Source of the DNA: Cycloclasticus sp.
GTDB lineage: Bacteria; Pseudomonadota; Gammaproteobacteria; Methylococcales; Cycloclasticaceae
Assembly (NCBI GenBank): GCA_002700385.1
Contig: PADC01000006.1
Span: forward strand, 186,001 to 250,000
Direction of reading: 5' to 3'
Length of the DNA stretch: 64,000 nucleotides
Below, one piece after another: positions 18,485 through 26,785 of this stretch. The position numbers were made by a program, and so were the translations under genes. Position 1 is the first letter of the stretch; every line of letters starts with the position of its first letter. The notes beneath the pieces are model-generated. The model did no database searches. It was not told the DNA's origin and saw only the letters and a program-made list of their open reading frames with translations.

Positions 18485-19384
18485 ATGGTAAAAGTAATAG
18501 AGCTAGGCTATTTAGGGTTAAACGTCACCGACTCAGCTGCCTGGAGAAAATACGCAACAGAATGTATTGGACTGGAAATTGTTGAAAGCGGTTATGATGA
18601 TCGCTTTCATCTCAGAATGGACCTACAGCATCACCGGATTACCGTTCACCAAACAGATGACTCTGATGATCTGGCCTACATGGGATGGCGAGTTGCAGGC
18701 CTTGAAGAATTTAAAGCGATGCAAAAGCAATTAACGGATGCCGGTGTTGCATATCGAGTTGGAACAACAGAGGAAGCGCGCGAACGCCATGTCTTAGCAC
18801 TGATTAAACTAGAAGACCCATCAGGCACGGCTAACGAGATTTATTACAGCCCCCAAGTGGATGTGATGAAACCTTTTCACCCAGGGCGCCCTATGTTTGG
18901 CCACTTTATTGCAGGTAACCAAGGCTTAGGCCATGTTCTAGTTCGCTCTGATAATGACGAAGAAACCTATAATTTTTATAAGCTTCTGGGGTTAGTCGGC
19001 TCGGTTGAATATAGAATTCCAATGCCGGATGGCAACTTTGCTGAACCTTGTTTTATGCATTGTAATGATCGTCAGCATTCAATAGCTTTTGGTTTCCACG
19101 GCATGGTAGAACGCCTTAACCATCTGCACATTCAATACAGCAATTTGGATGATTTTGGTCAATCACACGATATCATTCGAGACAAAGGTATTGATGTGGC
19201 TATGCAGTTAGGCAAACATGCTAATGACCAACTATACACTTTCTATTCAGCCACACCATCGGGCTGGTTAATGGAACTTGGCTGGGGAGATTACATTAAG
19301 CCTGAAACTCAAGAACATTATTCGGGTGATATCTTTGGGCATGGTGTCGAAGCGTCTGGCTATGGCATGGACATTGACATATAA
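18485..19384 (+). CDS. Type I extradiol ring-cleavage dioxygenase (BphC-like)
   Basis: A 299-residue two-domain vicinal-oxygen-chelate protein, the usual length of 2,3-dihydroxybiphenyl or 1,2-dihydroxynaphthalene dioxygenases. The Fe(II) ligands are His150 (GLGHVLV), His213 (ERLNHLH) and Glu264 (GWLMELGWG). It would open a catechol-type ring next to the two hydroxyls. It lies 36 nt after the beta subunit with an AAGGAG ribosome-binding site, so oxygenase and ring-cleavage enzyme probably work in sequence. The dehydrogenase that should link the two steps is not in this cluster. A terminator follows. Confidence 0.92.
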   Translation: MVKVIELGYLGLNVTDSAAWRKYATECIGLEIVESGYDDRFHLRMDLQHHRITVHQTDDSDDLAYMGWRVAGLEEFKAMQKQLTDAGVAYRVGTTEEARERHVLALIKLEDPSGTANEIYYSPQVDVMKPFHPGRPMFGHFIAGNQGLGHVLVRSDNDEETYNFYKLLGLVGSVEYRIPMPDGNFAEPCFMHCNDRQHSIAFGFHGMVERLNHLHIQYSNLDDFGQSHDIIRDKGIDVAMQLGKHANDQLYTFYSATPSGWLMELGWGDYIKPETQEHYSGDIFGHGVEASGYGMDIDI

Positions 19385-19416
19385 ATAACTCAAATACGTT
19401 ACATTAAGGCCTTAAT

Positions 19417-19443
19417 AAAACGCTCACTTTAAGTGAGCGTTTT
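19417..19443 (+). terminator. Rho-independent terminator after the extradiol dioxygenase gene
   Basis: An almost perfect inverted repeat, AAAACGCTCAC and GTGAGCGTTTT around a TTTAA loop, begins 32 nt past the stop codon. The A- and T-flanked stem can terminate in both directions. It closes the alpha-beta-extradiol unit. Confidence 0.85.
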
Positions 19444-19634
19444 AGTCTCTTTGGACCGGTTCAACCCTCTACACCCTCTGTTTAGAAAAACTTTCTCACA
19501 AGCACCAACGCTTCTATTTCACTGTTCATACACCCTCTAACGCTTTTAAGCTGGCAATATAAATTTAGCGAGAAAGCTGTTAAGACTACTGCTACGGATC
19601 CATTTCCGTTAAAATAACTATTTTTTATTAATAT

Positions 19635-20750
19635 ATGATCAAACGTTCTTCTCATCAATCCACCCTGAACTCAAGCGATCAGGGCGACCTTTCTTTGTCG
19701 CAAAACACAGTAAAGAGCGATAGTCGGCCTCTCTGCCCTGTTACTGTTATTGTTCCAGCCTATAATGAAGCAAGTTGTATCGCCGACACAATTAATAGCT
19801 TGTTGGCACAAACGTTAATGGCTCAAGAAATCATCGTGATTGATGACGGATCCACAGATCAGACCGCTGAGATTTGCCGTTCATTAGGCGTCACTGTTAT
19901 TTCACCCGCTAAAAACACCGGGTCTAAAGCTGGCGCTCAAAACTATGCCCTTGATCAGATACAAACACCCTTCACGCTGGCTATAGATGCCGATACAACA
20001 CTGAAAAATGATGCTATAGAAAAGCTGTACACCGCGATGACTGAGGATGACGTTGTTGCTGTTTGTGGTTTTGTTATTCCTCAATATGTTAATACCCTCT
20101 GGGAAAGGGGTCGGTATGTTGAATACCTGATGGCTTTTACGTTTTATAAAGAAATTCAGTCATATTATGAAAAACCCTTAATCTCTTCTGGTTGCTTTTC
20201 CTTATTTCGCACAGACTATTTAAAACAAATCGGCGGCTGGTCTTTGCGCACGATGGCCGAGGATATGGACTTAACTTGGACAGCTTATCAGCTGGGTAAG
20301 AAAGTCCGTTTTGTTGCGGACGCAATTTGTTACCCTATTGAACCGCATAATTTCCATTTTATGCATAAACAATTAAAACGCTGGGCCCATGGCTTCATAC
20401 AAAATGTCAGGTTACACCGGCAAGGTATTCTACACGTGCCTTTTCTTCGTTCAATTGTCAGTGTCATGTGCTGGGACGCTTCCGTCGCCTCTATTTTTTA
20501 TTTATTCGTCATCCCCATCTTAGCGGTCACCATGAGCCCTCTCTTCCTGCTTGGATACCTTATTGACCTGCCGATGGTTGCCGTTCCAACACTTGTCAAA
20601 GCATATAGCAGAGATGAAACATGGAAAGCACTCACCAGCATCCCCGCTTTTATGGTATTGCGCGTTGTCAATTCAGTTATCTTCTTAAAGGCGCTTGTCA
20701 AGGAGCTTATCCTTAAAACGCCACTCACAACTTACGAAAAAGGGCATTAA
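19635..20750 (+). CDS. Membrane-bound family 2 glycosyltransferase (processive type)
   Basis: A 371-residue GT2 enzyme with the usual motifs in order: VTVIVPAYNEA, IDDGSTDQT, DADTTLK, AEDMDLTW and QLKRWAHG. The ED and Q-x-x-R-W motifs are typical of processive or hyaluronan/poly-GlcNAc synthase-like enzymes. Two or three hydrophobic segments at the C-terminus (about residues 280-360) anchor it in the membrane. About 35 N-terminal residues are polar and not part of the domain, so the true start could be later. A small membrane-protein gene begins one base after its stop, suggesting a partner protein. The sugar substrate is unknown. Confidence 0.85.
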   Translation: MIKRSSHQSTLNSSDQGDLSLSQNTVKSDSRPLCPVTVIVPAYNEASCIADTINSLLAQTLMAQEIIVIDDGSTDQTAEICRSLGVTVISPAKNTGSKAGAQNYALDQIQTPFTLAIDADTTLKNDAIEKLYTAMTEDDVVAVCGFVIPQYVNTLWERGRYVEYLMAFTFYKEIQSYYEKPLISSGCFSLFRTDYLKQIGGWSLRTMAEDMDLTWTAYQLGKKVRFVADAICYPIEPHNFHFMHKQLKRWAHGFIQNVRLHRQGILHVPFLRSIVSVMCWDASVASIFYLFVIPILAVTMSPLFLLGYLIDLPMVAVPTLVKAYSRDETWKALTSIPAFMVLRVVNSVIFLKALVKELILKTPLTTYEKGH

Positions 20751-20751
20751 A

Positions 20752-21111
20752 ATGAATGTTGGCTTACCGGGTGCCGGAATCGGCGGCCTTTATTACCTAA
20801 TTTGCGCCGCGGTTATACCATTCAAAGAATTGTATTTAACCCTGACCAACACGGAACATCGTTTTCGTTATCGTCTGGTGCTGACTCAGCTCGGTATCGC
20901 CAGTACCATTATATTTGGCTTTATTTTAATCTATCAGTTAGTGAACCGTTTATTTGACACTGATGTATCAGTCCCAATATCAACACAGACGAACGGTTTC
21001 GCAGTAAGTCTTTACCCTATCATTATCAGCCTTGCCTTGCTGTTGGTCATCTTAATTATTGTGGAGCTATGTGCTTTTATACAAAAAAAGAAGCGTCGAT
21101 TTAAAAAGTAG
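20752..21111 (+). CDS. Small two-helix membrane protein of unknown function
   Basis: A 119-residue hydrophobic protein with two clear membrane segments (near residues 45-66 and 85-108) and a basic tail (QKKKRRFKK). The start at 20752 is one base after the glycosyltransferase stop codon, so the two are coupled; a longer reading back to 20695 would sit inside the glycosyltransferase. I do not recognise the family. Its position suggests it assists the glycosyltransferase, for example in assembly or polymer export. The 3' end overlaps the convergent methyltransferase gene by 11 nt. Confidence 0.6.
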   Translation: MNVGLPGAGIGGLYYLICAAVIPFKELYLTLTNTEHRFRYRLVLTQLGIASTIIFGFILIYQLVNRLFDTDVSVPISTQTNGFAVSLYPIIISLALLLVILIIVELCAFIQKKKRRFKK

Positions 21112-21895
21112 CTGGTTTTGTTAGCTCAAATAAATACCGATTGATACAAAAGAAATATTCGCCCTTAGTATCAAGCTTTTCAAAGTCCGCAAGCCAACGC
21201 TCGGCCTCATCTTGGATCACGCCATGTCGTCCTATTGAAAAAGCAGCGATGATTTTAGATAACCAATAACTAAAGTTCATTTCATCATAAGCGCGATTCA
21301 TAATGGGTAGCGCTTGAACATTTTCCAATTGTAGACCTGATAATTTAATCGAGGCGGGAAGTCGCATTGGTACACTTTCCTGTTCACAGTGACCTTTCCA
21401 AGCCTCAATCATGCGGTCACGGATCGTTACATCCATAGAATGCCAGTAGGGAAAAGCCCAATCCGTGTCGACTATAACACCTCGACCACCTGGGCGAAGA
21501 ACCCTTGCAAATTCACTCAATGCGGTGTTTAAGTCAGGTACATATTCATAAACTTGTGTCGATACAACTGCGTCAAAGCTATTGTCTGGAAATGGTAACG
21601 ACATTGCATCGCCGTGCTTAAAGGTCACGGTTTTGAAGTCACTGCAAAGCGCTTTGGCCGACTCAAGCATATTATCCGCCATATCAAGACCCAAAACGGC
21701 CCCTGAAGGCCCAACTTGTTGCGCAATGTCTCGTACCAACAAACCCGGTCCAGAACCAATATCTAGAACCTGTTGACCTTCGATTAAATTAAGTGCTTCA
21801 ACAACATGCCCCCTTGCCGATACAATGTCAGGGGTTTGATAGGCCATTTTTAAAGCATGATTTACTTCGTCGTTAAATTCTAAGCCACTAGACAT
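21101..21895 (-). CDS. Class I SAM-dependent methyltransferase
   Basis: A 264-residue protein with SAM-binding motif I VLDIGSGPGLLVRDIA (about residues 37-52), motif II GLDMADNML and a post-motif SLPFPDNSFDAVVSTQVYEY, typical of the UbiE/Methyltransf_11 group. The C-terminal half is less conserved, so the substrate (a small molecule such as a quinone, arsenic or lipid) cannot be assigned. It is transcribed alone, 32 nt after the patatin gene on the same strand. Confidence 0.82.
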   Translation of the reverse strand: MSSGLEFNDEVNHALKMAYQTPDIVSARGHVVEALNLIEGQQVLDIGSGPGLLVRDIAQQVGPSGAVLGLDMADNMLESAKALCSDFKTVTFKHGDAMSLPFPDNSFDAVVSTQVYEYVPDLNTALSEFARVLRPGGRGVIVDTDWAFPYWHSMDVTIRDRMIEAWKGHCEQESVPMRLPASIKLSGLQLENVQALPIMNRAYDEMNFSYWLSKIIAAFSIGRHGVIQDEAERWLADFEKLDTKGEYFFCINRYLFELTKPATF

Positions 21896-21927
21896 TGGTT
21901 ACCTTCTCCCTATAAAAAATTCTTAAA

Positions 21928-22824
21928 TTACAGTAGGTTCAACGTGTACTTAATTTCTGGCAATAATCGATTGACACACTCGACGCCCTCACTGATCGCC
22001 TCCTCGGCTCGATAAAATTCAAGCAACCCCATTTGAGACAGTTTAGGGGTCAAAACAATATCGGGTGGGTCCCCGGCCATTCGACTACGTGTGATTCTGT
22101 CTTGTGTGATATTCACTGAGCCGGCGATAGCTTCAAAAATGCTGGGCATTGGTTCCTCGTCCTTCTCAAATGAAAATAATGAATCTGTGTAGTCTGTTAC
22201 GAAACTCGCCAATTTATTTACGACCTTGTCAGGTGATTTTTCGGGTTTTTCATTTTTATTCAAATGTTTCCCAACAATATCCCCATTTAAATTCACGGCA
22301 ATAACCACTTCTGCTCCCAACGCTCTACAAACCGAAATGGGTACAGGGTTTACTAACCCCCCATCAACCAACCAGTTATTGTCTTGTTTTATCGCTGGAA
22401 ATAAACCCGGTACAGAAATTGAAGCCCCTACTGCTTCAAGCACTGAACCTTTAGACAACCAAACCTCTCGACCCGTTGCTAAATCCGTCGCCACACTGGC
22501 AAACTTTTTATCCAACTGCTCAATTAACTGTTCTTCTGGGGCCACAAAGGAACTTAAAAAATGGTGCAACCGTTCAGTATTCACAAAACCATTTAATGAA
22601 CGGTTGATCTCAAAAAACCTGGCCATTTTTAGCTTCGATAATGCACTGGCCCAATCTTCAAGATCAGGAAGATGGCCCGCCACATATGACGCGCCAACTA
22701 AAGCACCAATGGATGTGCCACAGACAATGTCCGGTTCTATTCCATGCGATTTTAATGCTTTTATAACACCAACATGAGACCAGCCTCGGGAGGCTCCACT
22801 ACCCAATGCCAACCCTATTTTCAT
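21928..22824 (-). CDS. Patatin-like phospholipase, RssA type
   Basis: A 298-residue patatin-family hydrolase. It has the oxyanion-hole glycine motif LGSGASRGWSHVGVI at the N-terminus, the nucleophile Ser38 in CGTSIGA, and the catalytic Asp in WLVDGGLVNP. The dyad is intact, so lipid acyl-hydrolase activity is likely. It resembles short bacterial RssA/NTE-like proteins without the cyclic-nucleotide domain. It lies 28 nt downstream of a DMT-family gene; a functional link is not evident. Confidence 0.85.
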   Translation of the reverse strand: MKIGLALGSGASRGWSHVGVIKALKSHGIEPDIVCGTSIGALVGASYVAGHLPDLEDWASALSKLKMARFFEINRSLNGFVNTERLHHFLSSFVAPEEQLIEQLDKKFASVATDLATGREVWLSKGSVLEAVGASISVPGLFPAIKQDNNWLVDGGLVNPVPISVCRALGAEVVIAVNLNGDIVGKHLNKNEKPEKSPDKVVNKLASFVTDYTDSLFSFEKDEEPMPSIFEAIAGSVNITQDRITRSRMAGDPPDIVLTPKLSQMGLLEFYRAEEAISEGVECVNRLLPEIKYTLNLL

Positions 22825-22852
22825 TGCGTCGACTCCAGCATGATTATCAAAT

Positions 22853-23311
22853 TTAAAATCGTTTGACCACTAAAAAAACCCCGATCGCCATTAACAAAAG
22901 CCCAAAAAACCGTTGCATCGTCAGTGAATATTGCAGAGAGCCTAACAAACCAAAATGATCAATGACCGTCATTGAAACCAGTTGGCCTAATAAGACAAAA
23001 CAAACCGCATTGCCAATACCGAATTTAGGCCCAATAATCGTAATGCTCAGCGTATAAAAGATGATAAACACACCACCCAAGTAATATTGAACCGGAATCG
23101 TTGCGCTTGGTAAAGCGTTTGGCAAGCCTTCAACAAAAAACAGGTACAAGGCAGCAATAATAAAGCCAACAACAAAAAGCACAACAGCCGCCAAGGCAGG
23201 GCTTTGTAGCCTGGCACCCAAACCTCCACTGAGCGCCCCCATAATCGGAATACCTACACCCGCCATAAACATAACAGAGGCAAATAAAAAATTTTGTCCT
23301 AGTACATTCAT
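22853..23311 (-). CDS. DMT family membrane protein, YdcZ (DUF606) type
   Basis: A 152-residue protein with about five hydrophobic segments in the DUF606/YdcZ pattern (GVGIPIMGALSGGLGARLQS, GPKFGIGNAVCFVLLGQLVS, MQRFFGLLLMAIGVFLV). These are half-size relatives of drug/metabolite transporters that work as dimers; substrates are mostly unknown. The frame is clean and lies between abgT-like and patatin genes on the same strand. Confidence 0.8.
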   Translation of the reverse strand: MNVLGQNFLFASVMFMAGVGIPIMGALSGGLGARLQSPALAAVVLFVVGFIIAALYLFFVEGLPNALPSATIPVQYYLGGVFIIFYTLSITIIGPKFGIGNAVCFVLLGQLVSMTVIDHFGLLGSLQYSLTMQRFFGLLLMAIGVFLVVKRF

Positions 23312-23363
23312 TCTTTTTCCTCGGTCAATGTAATTTTATTTACTAAGCACATACTTTACCTCT

Positions 23364-24893
23364 TTAACGACTTGGCTGGTAATACAAAAAACCATCTGGC
23401 CCCAATGGAACACCTAACGCTATCCAAGCACTCAATAATAAGCCCCAAGCAAATAAAAAGGCGAATGAATAAGGCAACATCAAGGTCATCATCGTCCCCA
23501 CACCAACGTGTTCATCATATCGTTTCATAAAAGCAAAAACCAAGGCAAAGTAAGGCATTAAAGGCGTAATGATATTCGTTGAACTGTCTCCAACCCGGTA
23601 AGCCGCCTGCACCACTTCAGGAGACATCCCCAGCAACATAAACATTGGTATAAAAATAGGCGCCATAATGGCCCATTTAGCAGATGCGCTTCCGATAAAT
23701 AAGTTGGCCAATGTACAAAAAAAGATGAAGCCTAACATTAATGGAACAATCCCTAATCCGCTGTTTTCGAGAAGCTCGGCACCATTAATGGCAAGAATCA
23801 ACCCCAAGTTAGTCCAGTTGAAATAGTTAACAAATTGAGCAGCAAAAAACATCAGCACAATATACGGCGCCATTATTGCCATGGACTTTTCCATGCTATG
23901 GATGACATCAGCAGGGCTTTTGAATCGGCCAGATACTTTCCCATAAATATACCCCATCATGGCTGCACTCAACGCAATTATTGCTATTAACCCCGACATA
24001 AAGGGTGACTTAATAATGCCACCAGTTTCAGTATTTCTTAAAAAGCCATCCTGCGGAATTAACCCCCATAAGACACAGACGAAAATAAACAACCCTGCCA
24101 GCAAAGCGGCTTTCAAGCCTTTGCGTTCTTCATCCGACAAGCGTTCACTCATTTCATTGCTGTATGTACCCTGATATTCGCCCAATCTAGGGCCAATATA
24201 GCGTTCCGTTACCCAAGTTGCCACACCTGAGATAAGCAAGGTAGAAACAGCAATAAAGTAATAATTCGCTGTCGCCGTCACCTCGTAACTTTGATCAACT
24301 AAATGAGCTGCCTCTGTACTGATACCGCCAAGAATGGCATCAAATGGGCCCACCATTAAGTTTGCACTAAAACCGCCAGAAACGCCTGCAAAACAGGCTG
24401 CTATACCAGCTAACGGATGCTTGCCCGCCGCAAGAAAAATCAGGCCGGCCATCGGTATCATCACAACATAACCTGAATCCACCGCAATACTCGACAACAC
24501 CCCAGACAAGACAACGATAAAGGTTAAAAATTTAGAGGGTGCCTTTATCACCAGCAAGCGCAAGGCCGTTTGAATCAACCCCGAGTGCTCAGCAATTCCC
24601 AATCCAAGCATAGCAACTAATACAGGGCCTACCGGCGCAAACTCCATGAAGTTTGACACCATTTTCCCAACTATTTGATGTATACCAGCACTATTTAGAA
24701 GGCTCACCGCCTGAACTGCTTCGGCATTGACAGGGTGTATAGCGGATAACGCCAAAAACTCACCTAGCCATGAAACCCCGATGACTATGAAGCATAAGTA
24801 AACAAACAGCATCGTCGGGTGGGGTAAAGCATTGCCCCACGCTTCAATTTTATTTAAGCAATGTTGAATAATTGACTGTCGAGAGGTGTCCAT
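23364..24893 (-). CDS. abgT: AbgT family transporter (p-aminobenzoyl-glutamate or sulfonamide transport)
   Basis: From the ATG at 24893 the protein has 509 residues, the same size as E. coli AbgT (508), with about a dozen membrane segments. It carries AbgT signatures such as VDSGYVVMIPMAGLIFLAAG and GDSSTNIITPLMPYFALVFA. The family moves p-aminobenzoyl-glutamate or acts as proton-driven exporters of folate-pathway drugs. The frame stays open upstream to an ATG at 24980, but those 29 codons lie inside a structured repeat and are not AbgT-like. No ribosome-binding site precedes the preferred ATG, because the repeat begins two bases upstream of it. Confidence 0.88.
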   Translation of the reverse strand: MDTSRQSIIQHCLNKIEAWGNALPHPTMLFVYLCFIVIGVSWLGEFLALSAIHPVNAEAVQAVSLLNSAGIHQIVGKMVSNFMEFAPVGPVLVAMLGLGIAEHSGLIQTALRLLVIKAPSKFLTFIVVLSGVLSSIAVDSGYVVMIPMAGLIFLAAGKHPLAGIAACFAGVSGGFSANLMVGPFDAILGGISTEAAHLVDQSYEVTATANYYFIAVSTLLISGVATWVTERYIGPRLGEYQGTYSNEMSERLSDEERKGLKAALLAGLFIFVCVLWGLIPQDGFLRNTETGGIIKSPFMSGLIAIIALSAAMMGYIYGKVSGRFKSPADVIHSMEKSMAIMAPYIVLMFFAAQFVNYFNWTNLGLILAINGAELLENSGLGIVPLMLGFIFFCTLANLFIGSASAKWAIMAPIFIPMFMLLGMSPEVVQAAYRVGDSSTNIITPLMPYFALVFAFMKRYDEHVGVGTMMTLMLPYSFAFLFAWGLLLSAWIALGVPLGPDGFLYYQPSR

Positions 24894-24894
24894 A

Positions 24895-25076
24895 TAACGG
24901 CAATCGCGGATAGGCGGTAGGTTCTTGAAGGAATGACTGTAGCAGGGCTGGGGTGTTCCTTCAAGGTTCTTCCGCTTCATGCGCCTTGTTAGGCTACGCG
25001 GTAGCGCAGCTTAACTTGGCGGATGTTAATCCGCGATTGCCGTGAGGTCTGAGCCACGTAGCGGCTCTGACCTCAC
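24895..25076. repeat. Structured intergenic repeat with 17-bp terminal inverted repeats and an adjoining hairpin
   Basis: The outer arms 24895-24911 (TAACGGCAATCGCGGAT) and 25029-25045 match as inverted repeats at 16 of 17 positions, bounding a 151-bp element. Inside is a second inverted repeat (24924-24933 and 24956-24965, 10 bp). Overlapping the right end is a third hairpin, 25042-25055 with 25063-25076 (13 of 14 paired, 7-nt loop). The right end recurs alone at 34178-34205. There is no coding capacity of its own and no T run. It resembles a MITE or REP-like mobile repeat. Confidence 0.75.
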
Positions 25077-25195
25077 TGATCATTTAATTGTTTGGGTAAT
25101 TTTAGTCCGTGTTAATGCTAAGAATGACACAAAATGACCTGGAATTTCTTGGAAAGAAATCGCTTTAAATGAAAGGCCCGCTGAATAAAAATCAG

Positions 25196-25444
25196 TTAAT
25201 TTGCATGCATATCTACCATTTGTAATAACGATTCCAAGGGACTCTGGTCAATACCCCACTCCTGACAGAGGGCAAACAATTGCTGAATCGATTCAACCTC
25301 AATTCGTTCATTATCAAGCTCCAACATCAGGTGCGTTGCCATGTCGTCGGTATTTTTGTGCGCCAGAATGTCACTCAACTGGCTCAACAATTGTGCATTT
25401 TTTTCCTGACTTAGCTGGGATGGTTTACTAAAGAGTATTTTCAT
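25196..25444 (-). CDS. Small hypothetical protein downstream of parvulin gene
   Basis: An 82-residue acidic, Leu- and Gln-rich, probably helical protein (KPSQLSQEKNAQLLSQLSDI). I do not recognise a family. It starts 18 nt after the parvulin stop codon on the same strand, which supports its being a real gene in that operon. It has no signal peptide or membrane segment. Confidence 0.55.
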   Translation of the reverse strand: MKILFSKPSQLSQEKNAQLLSQLSDILAHKNTDDMATHLMLELDNERIEVESIQQLFALCQEWGIDQSPLESLLQMVDMHAN

Positions 25445-25462
25445 AAGATGTATTGTTGATTT

Positions 25463-25741
25463 CTATGTGCGATATATCGTTTCTATGAGGTGATAACCAA
25501 ATTTTGTTTTAAGAGGACCGTGCACTGTTAATAAGGCCTTTTTAAACACAACTTGATCGAACGCTTTTAACATCTTGCCTGGGCCAAACTCACCCAGGTC
25601 GCCCCCTTTTTTTGCGGAATGACAGCGAGAATATTTTTTAGCTAAACTGGCGAAATCGGCTCCTTCCGCCAATTGTTTTTTAAGCCGATCAGCTTCTTCT
25701 TTACTTTTAACTAAAATGTGTCTCGCACATGCCTTTGCCAT
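25463..25741 (-). CDS. ppiC: Parvulin-type peptidyl-prolyl cis-trans isomerase (PpiC)
   Basis: A 92-residue single-domain parvulin, the size of E. coli PpiC. It has the conserved start ARHILVKSKEEADRLKKQL, the CHSAKKGGDLGEFGPGKM segment and the closing KTKFGYHLIE. It catalyses proline isomerisation in the cytoplasm. The start codon follows the EamA stop by 3 nt, so the genes are probably cotranscribed. Confidence 0.92.
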   Translation of the reverse strand: MAKACARHILVKSKEEADRLKKQLAEGADFASLAKKYSRCHSAKKGGDLGEFGPGKMLKAFDQVVFKKALLTVHGPLKTKFGYHLIETIYRT

Positions 25742-25744
25742 TTC

Positions 25745-26659
25745 TCACGCCTCTATTTTATTTTTCCAACAGACATTAATGTAAACACCCGCAATAATCA
25801 AACCGGCCCCCATTAACGTCTCTAACCCTGGGTATTCCTGATAGAAAATCATTCCTAATAACATGGCAAAAACGACCTGCAAATAGCCAAAGCTTGTCGC
25901 ACGACCCGCCGATTCTGTTCGCATGCTTTTTGTCAAACCAATTTGACCTATTTGTGTTGCCACCCCAATAGCTAATAAATAAAACCAAACAATCCCTTCT
26001 GGCATCACAAACTCATCCCATAATAATAAAATACTCGCCGGTAAAGAAATCAATGGAAAATACAAAATGATCACTAAGGGATGTTCTGTTTTACCAAGTG
26101 CTCGCACGATTGTGTAGGCCACTGCGCTACCCAATGCACCAAGAATGGCTATCATGACGGTAAAGGCATCGTAATGAATACTTGATGAAGCAAATAGAAA
26201 ACGGGGTTGTACAATAATAAGCACACCGATAAAGCTTAGAAAAATACAAATTAATGTCCCCTTTGTTAGATGCTCCTTTAAAAAGAATAAGGCCAATACA
26301 GCCGTAAACATTGGGTGTAAATATTGTAAAACCATGGCTTCTGCTAAGGGCAGATGGGTAATTGCATAAAATACGCAAATCAGTGCCGCAAACCCCGTTA
26401 AACCTCTTGCCGCTAGCAGAAGTTTGCGCTCACCCAATAGCGGCACACCCGCGCGTCTAATACCAATATAACTGATAACTAACGAAACGACTGAGCGTGC
26501 AGCGACGGTTTCTAAAACAGGAATTCCGTGATCACCCACTAATTTGACAAACAACGCCATAACACTGAAAGCGAAAGCGCTCAGAATCATATAGCGAACA
26601 CCCAAGGGAATTAAATAGAAAGCGTTTATAAAAAAATCTCCACGGATAAGAGGCGGCAA
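25745..26659 (-). CDS. EamA/DMT family transporter
   Basis: A 304-residue protein with ten predicted membrane helices in two EamA repeats (MILSAFAFSVMALFVKLVGD in the first, TSFGYLQVVFAMLLGMIFYQ in the second). DMT transporters export amino acids or other metabolites; the substrate is not readable. The true start may be the Met at codon 24 (position 26590), where the first membrane helix begins; the upstream residues are unremarkable. It is followed directly by ppiC. Confidence 0.85.
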   Translation of the reverse strand: MPPLIRGDFFINAFYLIPLGVRYMILSAFAFSVMALFVKLVGDHGIPVLETVAARSVVSLVISYIGIRRAGVPLLGERKLLLAARGLTGFAALICVFYAITHLPLAEAMVLQYLHPMFTAVLALFFLKEHLTKGTLICIFLSFIGVLIIVQPRFLFASSSIHYDAFTVMIAILGALGSAVAYTIVRALGKTEHPLVIILYFPLISLPASILLLWDEFVMPEGIVWFYLLAIGVATQIGQIGLTKSMRTESAGRATSFGYLQVVFAMLLGMIFYQEYPGLETLMGAGLIIAGVYINVCWKNKIEA

Positions 26660-26785
26660 GAATAAGGGCCTTATTCTACCGTGTTTAGTGCAAACTTTTT
26701 GTGGATCTTCATTGTCCGCTTAAATGAAATGACTGAGCCCATTCGGTTATCAACGCGCTGAGGACCGGCCACAAAAAAGCGTTTA

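Noticed and set aside
24980-25050. Integron attC site
   Set aside because: GTTRRRY-like core motifs are present, but the perfect terminal repeats, the lack of a matching 5' core and the absence of an integrase favour another repeat type.
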